Shown: positions 40,743 to 49,166 of the stretch, piece by piece
How the letters are laid out: each line of letters starts with the position of its first letter
Position numbering within the stretch: position 1 is the stretch's first letter
Notes under the pieces: model-generated
Seen by the model: only the letters and a program-made list of their open reading frames with translations
Told to the model about the DNA's origin: nothing
Database searches by the model: none
Position numbers and translations under genes: made by a program
DNA from: Actinomycetota bacterium
GTDB lineage: Bacteria > Actinomycetota > Actinomycetes > Streptosporangiales > Streptosporangiaceae
NCBI GenBank assembly: GCA_003168255.1
Contig: PMSU01000187.1
Location: forward strand, 1-57,833
Reading direction: 5' to 3'
Length of the DNA: 57,833 nt

Positions 40743-41483
40743 TCAGCCTACCAGCGCGGTCGCGTGGGGGGAGGCGCCGAGGGCGTCGGCGAGCGCGCGC
40801 TGCGCTACCGGGAGGACATCGGCTACGGTGACAGGCCGTCCCAGCTCGGCGGACAGCGAGGTGACCCCGGCATCCCTGATGCCGCAGGGAACGATCTTGT
40901 CAAACCAGGTTAGGTCGCAGTCGCAGTTGAGGGCGAAGCCGTGCATCGTGACGCCACGCGAGACCCGGGCCCCGATGGCCGCGACCTTGCGATCGGGGAT
41001 CGCGGGACCGCCTGCTGCTGGCGATCCGCCCAGGCCAGGGCTGCCGGGAGCCAGCTCGCCACCGGCTACCCATGCGCCGCTGCGGCCTTCCACCTGCTGG
41101 GCGCGGACGCCGAACTCGGCGCAGATACTGATCAGGGCCTGCTCGATGGACCGCACGTAGGCGATCACGTCCATCGGCTCGGCCAGCTTGATGATGGGGT
41201 ACCCGACGAGCTGGCCAGGGCCATGCCAGGTGATCTTGCCACCGCGATCTACGTCGATCACCGGGGCGCCCGGATCACCTACCGGGCGGTCAGCCGGGTC
41301 GGTCCGCTTGCCGGCCGTATAGACGGGCTCGTGCTCGAGGAGCAGACAGCTATCGGGGATCTCGTCGGCCACACGCCGCTCGTGCAGTCGCCGCTGGAGC
41401 TCCCAGCCCTGGAGATAGGGCACCGCCGCCGGGCCGAACCCGGCATGGGTGAAAACAAGCTCGCCGGTCACGTCAGCCAGCAT
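40743..41483 (-). CDS. lipB: Octanoyltransferase
   Basis: Transfers octanoate from acyl carrier protein to lipoyl domains, the step before LipA. 246 residues. Conserved LLLEHEPVYTAGKRTDPADR, VDRGGKITWHGPGQLVGYPI, the Lys in DRKVAAIGARVSRGVTMHGF and the catalytic Cys in FDKIVPCGIRDAGVTSLSAE. A Gly/Pro/Ala-rich insertion of about 20 residues (AGGELAPGSPGLGGSPAAGG) interrupts the conserved GAWV...RKVAA region. Start ATG 41483 is plausible though without a strong Shine-Dalgarno site; GTG 41471 is an alternative. It is in line with lipA. Confidence 0.95.
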   Translation of the reverse strand: MLADVTGELVFTHAGFGPAAVPYLQGWELQRRLHERRVADEIPDSCLLLEHEPVYTAGKRTDPADRPVGDPGAPVIDVDRGGKITWHGPGQLVGYPIIKLAEPMDVIAYVRSIEQALISICAEFGVRAQQVEGRSGAWVAGGELAPGSPGLGGSPAAGGPAIPDRKVAAIGARVSRGVTMHGFALNCDCDLTWFDKIVPCGIRDAGVTSLSAELGRPVTVADVLPVAQRALADALGASPHATALVG

Positions 41484-41648
41484 ATCGGCGGGTGGCGCAG
41501 CGATTTCCGGATGCGCATGCCGGGAATTACTACGTTTGCGATAGCCAGACGGGGAAGAACGATATTCGGTTGCGGTGTTACGTCTGGTGCGGGAGCGGGG
41601 CAGCACGGTGTCGGCGCAGTGATCGGGGGGGTGAGGGAGACGGCCAGG

Positions 41649-42332
41649 ATGCTCGACGAAGCCGAGCTGCGGCTGATGAGCCGGGAGCAGCGGGCCCGCC
41701 TCGCGCGTACCCTTGCCGCTCTCGAAGCGCCGCGTCCGTTCGACAATCCCAAGGCCAGGAGGCGCCGCAACATAGCCCTGGCCGTGACTGTGGGCTGCTG
41801 CATATTCCTATGCGTCTGGATCGGCGTGCTTGTCGTCACGCTACCCAGCAGGTACCGGGCCGGAGGCTGGCGCGGAGCCTGGGTCGGGTTTGACGTTGTG
41901 GAGCTCCTGGCGTTCGCCTCGGTCGCCTGGACGGCCTGGCGCGGCAAGCAACTGCTGCTGGTCTGCCTGATCGTCACCGCCACGCTGCTGTGCTGCGACG
42001 CCTGGTTTGACCTGACGCTTGACTGGGGGACCCGCGGTTTCTACTTCAGCCTGCTGTCGGCGGTCTTCGCCGAATTGCCGATGGCCGCGCTGATGATCTT
42101 TGGGGCGCGGCGGCTGCTGCGGCTGTCCGTAGCGACGGCGATGGCCCTGCAAGGTGACCGTGGCCCGGTGCCCCCGCTATGGCGTGTTGCGCTCCTGGGC
42201 CCCCGCCCCGCCTCCGGCGGGCCGGCGGCCGCTGACCCGAGGATCGACGACCGGGCACCCGCGGTCGGCGAGTCGGCATCGGCGGCCGGGGACCCAGCAC
42301 CGGCGGCCGGGAACCCAGCACCGGCGGCCTAG
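41649..42332 (+). CDS. Integral membrane protein, four helices, unknown
   Basis: 227 residues from ATG 41649. A charged N-terminal segment (MLDEAELRLMSREQRARLAR) precedes membrane helices at about 44-65 (IALAVTVGCCIFLCVWIGVL), 85-100, 107-125 and 138-158 (FSLLSAVFAELPMAALMIFG). The C-terminal 60 residues are cytosolic and Pro/Ala-rich, ending in a short repeat, GDPAPAAGNPAPAA, made of CAGCACCGGCGGCC direct repeats that run on past the stop codon. It is found near lipB in relatives by context; I recognise no domain. GGGAG lies about 10 nt upstream of the start. Confidence 0.75.
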   Translation: MLDEAELRLMSREQRARLARTLAALEAPRPFDNPKARRRRNIALAVTVGCCIFLCVWIGVLVVTLPSRYRAGGWRGAWVGFDVVELLAFASVAWTAWRGKQLLLVCLIVTATLLCCDAWFDLTLDWGTRGFYFSLLSAVFAELPMAALMIFGARRLLRLSVATAMALQGDRGPVPPLWRVALLGPRPASGGPAAADPRIDDRAPAVGESASAAGDPAPAAGNPAPAA

Positions 42333-42346
42333 CACCGGCGGCCTAG

Positions 42347-42733
42347 CTACGGCCGGAAATCCCGGTTGCTCTGCTGTAGGACCCAGCTGTTGCCGTCCGG
42401 GTCATCGAGGGTCTTCCATCTGCCCCAGGGCGCTTCCTCGATCTTCTCCTCGTTGAATGTGACGTCGCGTGCGGTCAGCTCGTCGAGAGTCTTCTCCAGG
42501 TCGTCACAGCCAATTACCGAGCCCTTGAGCGAGCCGGCGGGCATCGTGTCGAACCAGGTGACGAGTGTGATGCTGGTGCCGCCGCCCGGTGGCTGCAGCA
42601 TGACCCAGCGCATGCCCTCGCCGAACGTACTGTCCATCTGCACGGTGAAGCCGAGCTTGTCGGCGTAGAAGCGCTTCGCGCGGTCCTGATCGCTGACCGG
42701 GACCGAGATGACCTCCAGCTTGGTAACTGCCAT
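42347..42733 (-). CDS. VOC-family (glyoxalase/bleomycin-resistance-like) protein
   Basis: 128 residues with the vicinal-oxygen-chelate fold: VISVPVSDQDRAKRFYADKL, GFTVQMDSTFGEGMRWVMLQ, and the second half TARDVTFNEEKIEEAPWGRW, KTLDDPDGNSWVLQQS. This is the single-domain VOC type with E/H-poor metal sites, so it may be a divergent glyoxalase, dioxygenase-like or immunity-type protein. AAGGAG precedes the ATG by 9 nt. It is the last gene of an apparent three-gene run after the TIGR01777 and GARDAR-repeat genes, with gaps of 14 and 12 nt. Confidence 0.9.
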   Translation of the reverse strand: MAVTKLEVISVPVSDQDRAKRFYADKLGFTVQMDSTFGEGMRWVMLQPPGGGTSITLVTWFDTMPAGSLKGSVIGCDDLEKTLDELTARDVTFNEEKIEEAPWGRWKTLDDPDGNSWVLQQSNRDFRP

Positions 42734-42745
42734 GACGTGTTCTCC

Positions 42746-43060
42746 TTACTTGGTCGGGTCTGCCGTCGGCAGGAACGTAGATGTGACGTAGCCGACCGCC
42801 GGTGGCGGGTCCTGCCGCATCCATGCCCCGGGGTCTGTCTGTCGCGCGTCCCGCCCGCCCCGCGCGTCCCGCCCGCCCCGCGCATCCCGCGCGCCCCGCG
42901 CATCCCGCGCGCCCCGCGCATCCCGCGCGCCCCGCGCATCCCGCGCGCCCCGCGCATCCCGCGCGCCCTGCGCGTCCCGCGCGTTCTTCGCCCGCGCTGC
43001 GGGCGCAGATGATGAGGAAGGATCGTGGTCGTCTGAGCGACCAACATCCTTCCCGCTCAT
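42746..43060 (-). CDS. GARDAR-repeat low-complexity protein
   Basis: 104 residues from ATG 43060. The N-terminus (SGKDVGRSDDHDPSSSSAPA) is polar; the middle is about eight copies of a 6-residue repeat, GARDAR/GGRDAR, encoded by an 18-bp tandem array; the C-terminus (AWMRQDPPPAVGYVTSTFLP) looks like normal protein. Repeats are alternating basic and acidic residues, expected to be flexible. It sits tightly between the TIGR01777 gene (14 nt) and the VOC gene (12 nt), which argues that this is a real gene and not a chance frame, since other frames across the same array are also open. Function unknown. Confidence 0.5.
   Translation of the reverse strand: MSGKDVGRSDDHDPSSSSAPAARAKNARDAQGARDARGARDARGARDARGARDARGARDARGGRDARGGRDARQTDPGAWMRQDPPPAVGYVTSTFLPTADPTK
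42847..42990. repeat. 18-bp tandem repeat array, eight units
   Basis: Eight head-to-tail 18-bp units; five (42883-42972) are identical except for one base, the first two differ at two positions, the last is degenerate. It is in frame with the GARDAR protein. Length change in whole units would keep the frame. Confidence 0.9.
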
Positions 43061-43074
43061 TGACGTGGGCCCGG

Positions 43075-44043
43075 TCAGGTGAGGGCGTACGCCAGGGCGG
43101 GGGAAATGTCGGCGTGCTGGAACGTGTAGTCGGCGTCGAGAAGGCGTCGCGGCAGCACCCGGGCACTGACAAGCAACTCGCCCGCCATCTCGCCTAGCGC
43201 CAGGCGCAGCGCCGGCGTCGGGACGCACAGCGCCGACGCCGGCAGGCGCAGTCCGGGTATCGGCAGGCGCAGCACCGTCGGCCGGCCTAGCGCGCCGACC
43301 AGGGCTGTGGTGAGGTCGGAGTTCGTGACCGGATGGGGCGCCGTGAAGTTCACCGGGCCGGCGATGTCCGGCCGGTCGAGCAGGAAGCGGATCGCCCCCA
43401 CTTCGTCGGCGAGCGAGATCCAGCTCATGTACTGGGTGCCAGGCCCGAGCCGCATGCCGAGACCGAGCTTGAAGATCGGCGCAAGCTTGCCGAGTGTCCC
43501 GCCGTGTGGTGCGAGCACCAGGCCAGACCGCAGGTGCGCGGTCCTGATGCCCGCGGCCCGGGCCGGCTCGGCCGCCGCTTCCCAGTCCCTGACGAGATCC
43601 GCCAGGAACCCCGAGCCAGCCGGCCAGGACTCGTCCGCCTCGCGTCCGCCGGTGTCCCCGTACCAGCCGATGGCCGACCCGCACAGCAGAGTGGCCGGCG
43701 GTTCATCAAGCAAGGCAAGCCCTGATGCCAGTGCCCTGGTACCCCGGACCCGGCTGTCCCTGATCTCCGCCTTGCGCGCGGCCGTCCAGCGCCGATCCGC
43801 GATCCCGGCGCCAGCCAGGTGGACCACGGCCGTGACGCCCTTGAAGGCCTTCGGGTCGAGCCCGCCGTCCGCCGAATCAGGGTCCCAGGCAGACACGGCA
43901 TCGTCTCGCGCTGCGGCCCCTGTGCCCGGCCCAGGTCGCGCCTGGCGGCGGACGAGCCGGACCGCCTCATGCCCGTCTGCCCGCAGGCCGGCCAGAAGTG
44001 CGGTGCCGATCAGGCCCGATGAGCCAGTGACCGCGATTCTCGT
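43075..44043 (-). CDS. TIGR01777-family NAD(P)-binding protein, probable ACG start
   Basis: 322 residues if translated from ACG 44043. Conserved blocks: IAVTGSSGLIGTALLAGLRA (Rossmann glycine motif at the very N-terminus), GVTAVVHLAGAGIADRRWTA, GSAIGWYGDTGGREADESWP, LRSGLVLAPHGGTLGKLAPI, YMSWISLADEVGAIRFLLDR, then the DUF1731 end (PTPALRLALGEMAGELL...GFQ-like TFQHADI). The first ATG/GTG in frame (GTG 43896) would delete the Rossmann motif. A perfect GGGAGG at 44052-44057 lies 8 nt before ACG 44043, exactly where a start belongs. It follows sucB by 36 nt. Its function in the SulA/epimerase group is unknown. Confidence 0.85.
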   Translation of the reverse strand, partial: TRIAVTGSSGLIGTALLAGLRADGHEAVRLVRRQARPGPGTGAAARDDAVSAWDPDSADGGLDPKAFKGVTAVVHLAGAGIADRRWTAARKAEIRDSRVRGTRALASGLALLDEPPATLLCGSAIGWYGDTGGREADESWPAGSGFLADLVRDWEAAAEPARAAGIRTAHLRSGLVLAPHGGTLGKLAPIFKLGLGMRLGPGTQYMSWISLADEVGAIRFLLDRPDIAGPVNFTAPHPVTNSDLTTALVGALGRPTVLRLPIPGLRLPASALCVPTPALRLALGEMAGELLVSARVLPRRLLDADYTFQHADISPALAYALT

Positions 44044-44079
44044 GAGGATCGCCTCCCGATGCAGAGCTTGAAGCGAGCG

Positions 44080-45840
44080 TTAGAGGCCAAGCTCGGCTTC
44101 GAACGACCCCTCTTCCAGACGGTTCCGCACGGTGGTGAGGAACCTGGCGGCGTCCGCTCCGTCAATCAGCCGGTGATCGTAGGTTAGCGCCAGGTAGACG
44201 ATCGAGCGCACGGCGATCACCTCACCGAGAGTCGGATCCTCGACGACAACCGGCCGCTTGACGACCGTGCCGGTGCCCAGGATGGCTACCTGCGGCTGGT
44301 TGATGATCGGCGTGTCGAACAGCGCGCCCCTGCTGCCGGTGTTGGTCAGCGTGAACGTCCCGCCGGTCAGCTCGTCCGGGCTCACCTGGCCGCTACGGGT
44401 CCGGTGCGCAAGATCTGCGATCTTGCGAGCTAGGCCGCCGATGTTGAGGTCGCCCGCATTGCGGATCACCGGGACGAGCAGCCCTCGGTCGGTGTCAACC
44501 GCGACGCCAAGGTGCTCGGCATCGTGATAAGTGACCTGACCGGCCTGCGCGTCGAGCTCTGCATTGAGCTTGGGGTGGACCTTGAGTGCCTCCAGCGCTG
44601 CCAGCGCGAAGAAGGGCAGGAAGGTCAGCCGGACGCTCTCGCGTGCCTCGAATTCGGCCTTGGCGCGCTCCCGAAGCCGGGCGATCGCGGTGACGTCCGC
44701 CTCGACCACGGTGGTGAGCTGGGCTGAAGTCTGCAGGGATTCGACCATCCGCTGGGCGATGACCTGGCGAAGCCGGGATATGCGCTCGGTGGTTCCGCGC
44801 AGGCTCGATGGAACCACATGCGGCCGGGCCTGAGCGGCTGCTGCCAGCGCTCCAGTATCCGACGGGGCGTACGCACCCGGGGCGACCTGCCCAGCAGTTC
44901 CGGGGGCGAACCCCTGTCCGGGCGGGGCAGCAGTCCCGGGAAACTGGCGCGCCGGGGCGGCGTCCGCAGCCCCCCGGCGGGCACGGGCAGCATCAAGCAC
45001 GTCCTGCTTGCGGATCCGGCCGCCGACGCCGGTGCCGGATATCTCCGCCAGATCGACGCTGTGTTCTGAGGCGAGCTTGCGGACGAGCGGGGTGACGTAC
45101 GGCCCATCGGGACCGGAGGGGAGAGCTAGCGACTCAGGGCCAGCATCCGGCTCGCCGCCGGGGCCAGCCTGCTGCTGACCGGCATGCTCAACCGATGGCG
45201 GGGGGGTGGGCGGAGAACCAGCCTGTGGCGTCGGGGTGGCCTGCTGCGACGCGCCCGCCGTGATCCCCCCGAACGGCGCCGTCTGGTACGGAGCTGCCCC
45301 AGAGGACACCGCGGGCGGCGCTGCCCGCGGTGGGACTGCACCGGCCTGAGACGGGCCAGCGCCGACCCGAGACTGGGTGGTGCTGGCCTGGTACGGCGGG
45401 ACGCCGGACTGATACGGGGGAGCGCCAGCCCGGAACGACGCTGGTTGGGCCGGGGCCGGGGCCGGGGCCGGGGGTGCCGAAGCCTGGGCCGCAGGAGCCG
45501 GAGCAGCGGCCGCGGCCTCCGCCGAGCCGTCCTGCCCGGTCACCGGGCCAGCGCCGTCCGCGGACGGCGCGGCCTGCGCCGCAATGCCCGGCTCGGCCCC
45601 CTCGCTGTCGTCGATGGTCGCGAGCTCGGCGCCGACAGCGACGGTCTCGTCCTCGGCCACCGTGATGCTGCGCAGTATGCCGGCCGCAGGAGAAGGAATC
45701 TCCGTGTCAACCTTGTCCGTGGAGATCTCGAGCAGCGGCTCGTCCCGCTCCACCCGCTCGCCCTCCTTCTTGAGCCAGCGTGTGACTGTGCCCTCGCTGA
45801 CGCTCTCGCCAAGCTGGGGCATGGATACCGAGACCGGCAT
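44080..45840 (-). CDS. sucB: Dihydrolipoamide acyltransferase (E2), SucB type
   Basis: E2 core of the 2-oxoglutarate/pyruvate dehydrogenase complexes: transfers acyl groups on a swinging lipoyl arm to CoA. 586 residues. One lipoyl domain (1-75) with Lys in EISTDKVDTEIPSP; then an unusually long Ala/Pro/Gln/Gly/Tyr-rich linker of about 170 residues (PPYQSGVPPYQA, PYQTAPFGG); a peripheral E3-binding domain (YVTPLVRKLASEHSVDLAEI, GVGGRIRKQDVL); a second linker; and the catalytic domain ending in LALTYDHRLIDGADAARFL (catalytic His and Asp). Related actinobacterial E2 proteins often carry two or three lipoyl domains. GGGAAG lies 6 nt before ATG 45840. LpdA is encoded immediately upstream. Confidence 0.95.
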   Translation of the reverse strand: MPVSVSMPQLGESVSEGTVTRWLKKEGERVERDEPLLEISTDKVDTEIPSPAAGILRSITVAEDETVAVGAELATIDDSEGAEPGIAAQAAPSADGAGPVTGQDGSAEAAAAAPAPAAQASAPPAPAPAPAQPASFRAGAPPYQSGVPPYQASTTQSRVGAGPSQAGAVPPRAAPPAVSSGAAPYQTAPFGGITAGASQQATPTPQAGSPPTPPPSVEHAGQQQAGPGGEPDAGPESLALPSGPDGPYVTPLVRKLASEHSVDLAEISGTGVGGRIRKQDVLDAARARRGAADAAPARQFPGTAAPPGQGFAPGTAGQVAPGAYAPSDTGALAAAAQARPHVVPSSLRGTTERISRLRQVIAQRMVESLQTSAQLTTVVEADVTAIARLRERAKAEFEARESVRLTFLPFFALAALEALKVHPKLNAELDAQAGQVTYHDAEHLGVAVDTDRGLLVPVIRNAGDLNIGGLARKIADLAHRTRSGQVSPDELTGGTFTLTNTGSRGALFDTPIINQPQVAILGTGTVVKRPVVVEDPTLGEVIAVRSIVYLALTYDHRLIDGADAARFLTTVRNRLEEGSFEAELGL

Positions 45841-45894
45841 GTGCTTCCCGACTCCTCTGTTGTCGGCGCCTACTGTGTCATGTGTTCGCGGCAC

Positions 45895-47292
45895 TCACGC
45901 ATGGACGTGCAGTGGTTTGCCCGCAAGCGCAAGATGCGCCTCGCCGATGATTTCCGACTGCGTGGGGTGGGGGTGGATCAGCTGCGCCACGTCGGCCGGC
46001 ACCGCCTCCCAGTTGTAGATCAGCTGGCCCTCGGCGATCAGCTCGCCCACCCGGGCTCCTACCAGGTGGATGCCGAGCACCGGTCCAGGCTGACCGCTTT
46101 CGTCGGGAGCAGTGGCGATGACCTTCGCGGCGCCCTGGGTCTGCAGGATCACGCTCTTGCCGTTCCCGCCGAGGGGATAGGTGAACTCTGTGGTCGCGAT
46201 TCCGCGCTCGGCCGCGATCGCCGAGGTGATGCCCACCGAGGCGACCTCGGGGTCGCTGTAGGTGATGCGGGGCACCCCGTCGTAGTCGATCGGCGTGACC
46301 GGCACGCCGCTGATCCGCTCGGCGACCAGGATGCCCTCGGCGAACCCGACGTGCGCGAGCTGCAGGCCAGGCGTGAGGTCACCGACCGCTGAGATCGTCG
46401 GCACGCTGGTGCGGCAGTACTCGTCCACCAGGACGAACCCGCGCTCCATGGTCACGCCGGCTTGCTCGTAGCCGAGCCCGGCAGAAACCGGCCCGCGCCC
46501 GACGGCGACAAGGAGCAGCTCGGCTTCGAGCGTCTTACCACCTTCCAAGGACACGGTCACCCCGGTGCCGGTGTCCTTGACACTCTCGAATTTCGCGCCG
46601 AGATCGAGGGCGATCCCGCGCTTCTTGAAGGCTCGCTCAAGGTGCCGCGAGCTGGACTCCTCCTCTGGCGGCAGCAGGTGCGGCAGCATCTCCACGATCG
46701 TCACGTCAGCGCCGAAGGACCGCCACACGCTGGCGAACTCCACCCCGATGACCCCGCCGCCGAGGATGATCACCGAGCGCGGCACCCGGTCCAGGGTGAG
46801 CGCGTGGTCACTGGTGATCACCCGGCTGCCGTCGATCTCCAGCCCGGGCAGGCTGCGCGGCTGCGATCCGGTCGCCAGCACGACGTGCTCGCCCTCGTAG
46901 ACGGTATCCCCGACCGCGACCGTCGTCGGCGAGACGAGGCGGCCGTCGCCGTACACGACGTCCACCTTCCGGCTGGCGATCGTGGACTGCAGGCCCTTCC
47001 AGAGCCGGTCCACGACCTTGTCCTTGTACGCGTTCACTCCGGGGACGTCCACGCCGTCGAATGTCGTCCTGATGCCGAAGGACCCGCTCTCCCTGGACAT
47101 GTCGGCTATCTCGGCCGCGTGCAGGAGCGCCTTGGTCGGGATGCAGCCCCGGTGCAGGCAGGTGCCGCCGACTTTGTCCCTCTCGATGAGCAGCACGCGC
47201 TTGCCCAGCTCGGCCGCTCGCAGCGCGCAGGCATACCCGCCGCTTCCGCCGCCGAGCACCACGATGTCGTAGGGCCCGCTCGCTTCGGTCAC
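45895..47292 (-). CDS. lpdA: Dihydrolipoyl dehydrogenase (E3)
   Basis: FAD flavoprotein that reoxidises dihydrolipoamide with NAD+ in 2-oxo acid dehydrogenase complexes. 465 residues. FAD motif DIVVLGGGSGGYACALRAAE, redox disulfide in GGTCLHRGCIPTKALLHAAE, NAD motif VIILGGGVIGVEFASVW, second FAD motif TISAVGDLTPGLQLAHVGFA, and the dimer-interface active site HPHPTQSE near the C-terminus. It starts with GTG 47292. It lies between pepA (32-nt gap) and sucB (54-nt gap) on the same strand; pepA-lpdA-sucB order is conserved in actinobacteria. Partner E2 is SucB; its lipoate comes from LipA and LipB encoded nearby. Confidence 0.97.
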   Translation of the reverse strand: MTEASGPYDIVVLGGGSGGYACALRAAELGKRVLLIERDKVGGTCLHRGCIPTKALLHAAEIADMSRESGSFGIRTTFDGVDVPGVNAYKDKVVDRLWKGLQSTIASRKVDVVYGDGRLVSPTTVAVGDTVYEGEHVVLATGSQPRSLPGLEIDGSRVITSDHALTLDRVPRSVIILGGGVIGVEFASVWRSFGADVTIVEMLPHLLPPEEESSSRHLERAFKKRGIALDLGAKFESVKDTGTGVTVSLEGGKTLEAELLLVAVGRGPVSAGLGYEQAGVTMERGFVLVDEYCRTSVPTISAVGDLTPGLQLAHVGFAEGILVAERISGVPVTPIDYDGVPRITYSDPEVASVGITSAIAAERGIATTEFTYPLGGNGKSVILQTQGAAKVIATAPDESGQPGPVLGIHLVGARVGELIAEGQLIYNWEAVPADVAQLIHPHPTQSEIIGEAHLALAGKPLHVHA

Positions 47293-47324
47293 AGAACGCT
47301 CCTTGTCGTTATCTGTCGCTCGGC

Positions 47325-48947
47325 CTACAGCAGCCCGTCCGCGACATCCTGGGCGACCTGGGCCAGGGTCCGCGCGGCCGCGCCCGTCCCGCCCTTCGGG
47401 GTATACCCATGCGCAGGATCTTCATTGAAGGCGGGCCCGGCGATGTCCAGGTGCGCCCAGCGGACCCCCGCGGGCACGAACTCGCGCAGGAACAGGCCGC
47501 CGACGAGCATCCCGCCGCTGCGATCCTGGGAAATGTTGGCCAGGTCGGCCACATCGGAGTCGAGCCCCGTGCGCAGTTCGTCGGGCAGCGGCATCGGCCA
47601 GAATGCCTCGCCGGCCCGGCGCGCTGACTCGACGATCCCGTCCCGGACCGCGTCATCGTTGGCCATCACGCCGGCGATGCGCCTGCCGAGGGCGACCGAC
47701 TGCGCCCCGGTGAGCGTGGCGATGTCCACCAGCAGGTCTGGTGAGTCGGCTCCTGACCTGGCCAGGGCGTCGGCAAGTACCAGCCTTCCCTCGGCGTCGG
47801 TGTTCAGTACCTCGACCGTCTTCCCGCCATAGATGGTGATGACGTCGGCTGGCCGCTGCGCACGGCCGCCTGGCATGTTCTCCGCGGTGGGCAGGTACGC
47901 GATCACGTTGACGGCCGGCTTCAGCTCCGAGATCGCCTGCATCGCGCCGAGCACGGCGGCTGCCCCGGCCATGTCCGACTTCATGTGCTCCATCGACTTG
48001 GGAGGCTTGAGCGACAGCCCGCCGGAGTCGAAGGTGATGCCCTTGCCCGCGAACACCACGGTCTTGGTGGCATCGGGGTGCCGGTAGGACAGCCGTACCA
48101 GGCGCGGCGGGTGCATCGAGCCCTGCCCGACGGCGAGGATGCCGCCATAGCCGCCCTCAGCCAGCGCCTTCTCGTCGAGCACCTCGACGTCGAGCCCGCG
48201 GGCGGCCGCCACCCGCTCCGCCTCGTCGGCCAGGGTGGCTGGCACCAGATCCGAAGGCCCCGTGTTGACCAGGTCACGCACCAGCGCCACCGCGTCGGCG
48301 AGCGCCTGCGCCCGGTGCGCGGTCGCTGCCGTGGGCACGCCGTCGCCGACCAGCGTCAGCTCAGCCGAAGGCGGCGCCGCCACGGTCGTGCGGTACCGCG
48401 AGAACGCGTAGCCGCCAAGCAGCCCGCCGAGCGCGACCGCTTCGGCCTCGGCCTCGTTACGGGCCGGCAGCGCAAGGGCAATCCGATACACCGCGGCCCC
48501 AGAATCGAGTCCATTCCGAACGGGCTTCGCCGGCATCCCGACAATCGCGCGTACGGCAGCTCCTGCGGCCCGGCGCAGCAACTCCAGGTCGAAACCGGGA
48601 CCCGGCTCGCTAGCGGCGTGACCGGCAGCAGGCCTGCCGAGCCCGACGGCGACGATGAGCGGGGCAACCGTCAGGGACGCCCCCTCCGTCTGCGGCCGTG
48701 CAGCCGTCCCTGACGGGTCAGGCGCCGCGCTGAGCAGCGGTCCCGTCGCGATCTTGGTTGTCTCCCCGGCCTTGCCTGTCGCGTCGAGGGTGGTGAGCGC
48801 GGAGATCAGGATGCCGCCGAGGGCTTCGTCGATCAGTTCGGCGCCCGGCGCGAGCTCGGGACCTTCCGCGCCCTCGATGATCCCGACGATGATGGCGTCA
48901 GGCCGCGCGTTACCGGATGCTTCGCTGGTCAGCAGTCTCGTGGTCAC
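47325..48947 (-). CDS. pepA: Leucyl aminopeptidase (M17)
   Basis: Cytosolic dizinc or dimanganese aminopeptidase, hexameric, removing N-terminal leucine and other residues; also a DNA-binding regulator in some bacteria. 540 residues, the M17 length. The C-terminal catalytic domain (about 220-540) has FAGKGITFDSGGLSLKPPKS (metal ligands Lys and Asp), SDMAGAAAVLGAMQA, and the family signature NTDAEGRLVLADAL, then LVDIATLTGAQSVALG and YTPKGGTGAAARTLAQV. The N-terminal macro-like domain is Ala/Gly-rich as usual in high-GC bacteria. It starts with GTG or ATG at 48947 and leads the pepA-lpdA-sucB run. Confidence 0.96.
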   Translation of the reverse strand: MTTRLLTSEASGNARPDAIIVGIIEGAEGPELAPGAELIDEALGGILISALTTLDATGKAGETTKIATGPLLSAAPDPSGTAARPQTEGASLTVAPLIVAVGLGRPAAGHAASEPGPGFDLELLRRAAGAAVRAIVGMPAKPVRNGLDSGAAVYRIALALPARNEAEAEAVALGGLLGGYAFSRYRTTVAAPPSAELTLVGDGVPTAATAHRAQALADAVALVRDLVNTGPSDLVPATLADEAERVAAARGLDVEVLDEKALAEGGYGGILAVGQGSMHPPRLVRLSYRHPDATKTVVFAGKGITFDSGGLSLKPPKSMEHMKSDMAGAAAVLGAMQAISELKPAVNVIAYLPTAENMPGGRAQRPADVITIYGGKTVEVLNTDAEGRLVLADALARSGADSPDLLVDIATLTGAQSVALGRRIAGVMANDDAVRDGIVESARRAGEAFWPMPLPDELRTGLDSDVADLANISQDRSGGMLVGGLFLREFVPAGVRWAHLDIAGPAFNEDPAHGYTPKGGTGAAARTLAQVAQDVADGLL

Positions 48948-49066
48948 TCGTCAGATGCTAATGCCTGCGCCAACCCTCCAGTTACCTATACTCCCCGCCC
49001 GGCAAGGCGTTCGATGTGGGGATTGGGGTTCACCGGCGACCCCCAAACAGCGGATCGACCACGTTC

Positions 49067-49081
49067 GCCACGTGACGTGGC
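49067..49081. promoter_or_regulatory. 7-bp inverted repeat in the pepA/COG4280 gap
   Basis: GCCACGT-G-ACGTGGC, a perfect inverted repeat with one central base, 86 nt before the COG4280 start and 120 nt before pepA. A regulator site is possible, but nothing identifies the regulator. Confidence 0.35.
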
Positions 49082-49166
49082 GGTGAGCAGACGTAACGGC
49101 TGTTAGGAATGATCTCTAACGAAAGATAGACTTCGCGGCGTATGGGCTGGTCGGTGAGGAGGGCGC

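Noticed and set aside
40941..42332. A 463-codon frame including the membrane protein at 41649
   Set aside because: Its first half is antisense to lipB; only the part from ATG 41649 looks like protein.
42847..42990. Tandem repeats that could suggest a CRISPR array
   Set aside because: Units are directly adjacent with no spacers, are in frame with a protein, and no cas gene is present.
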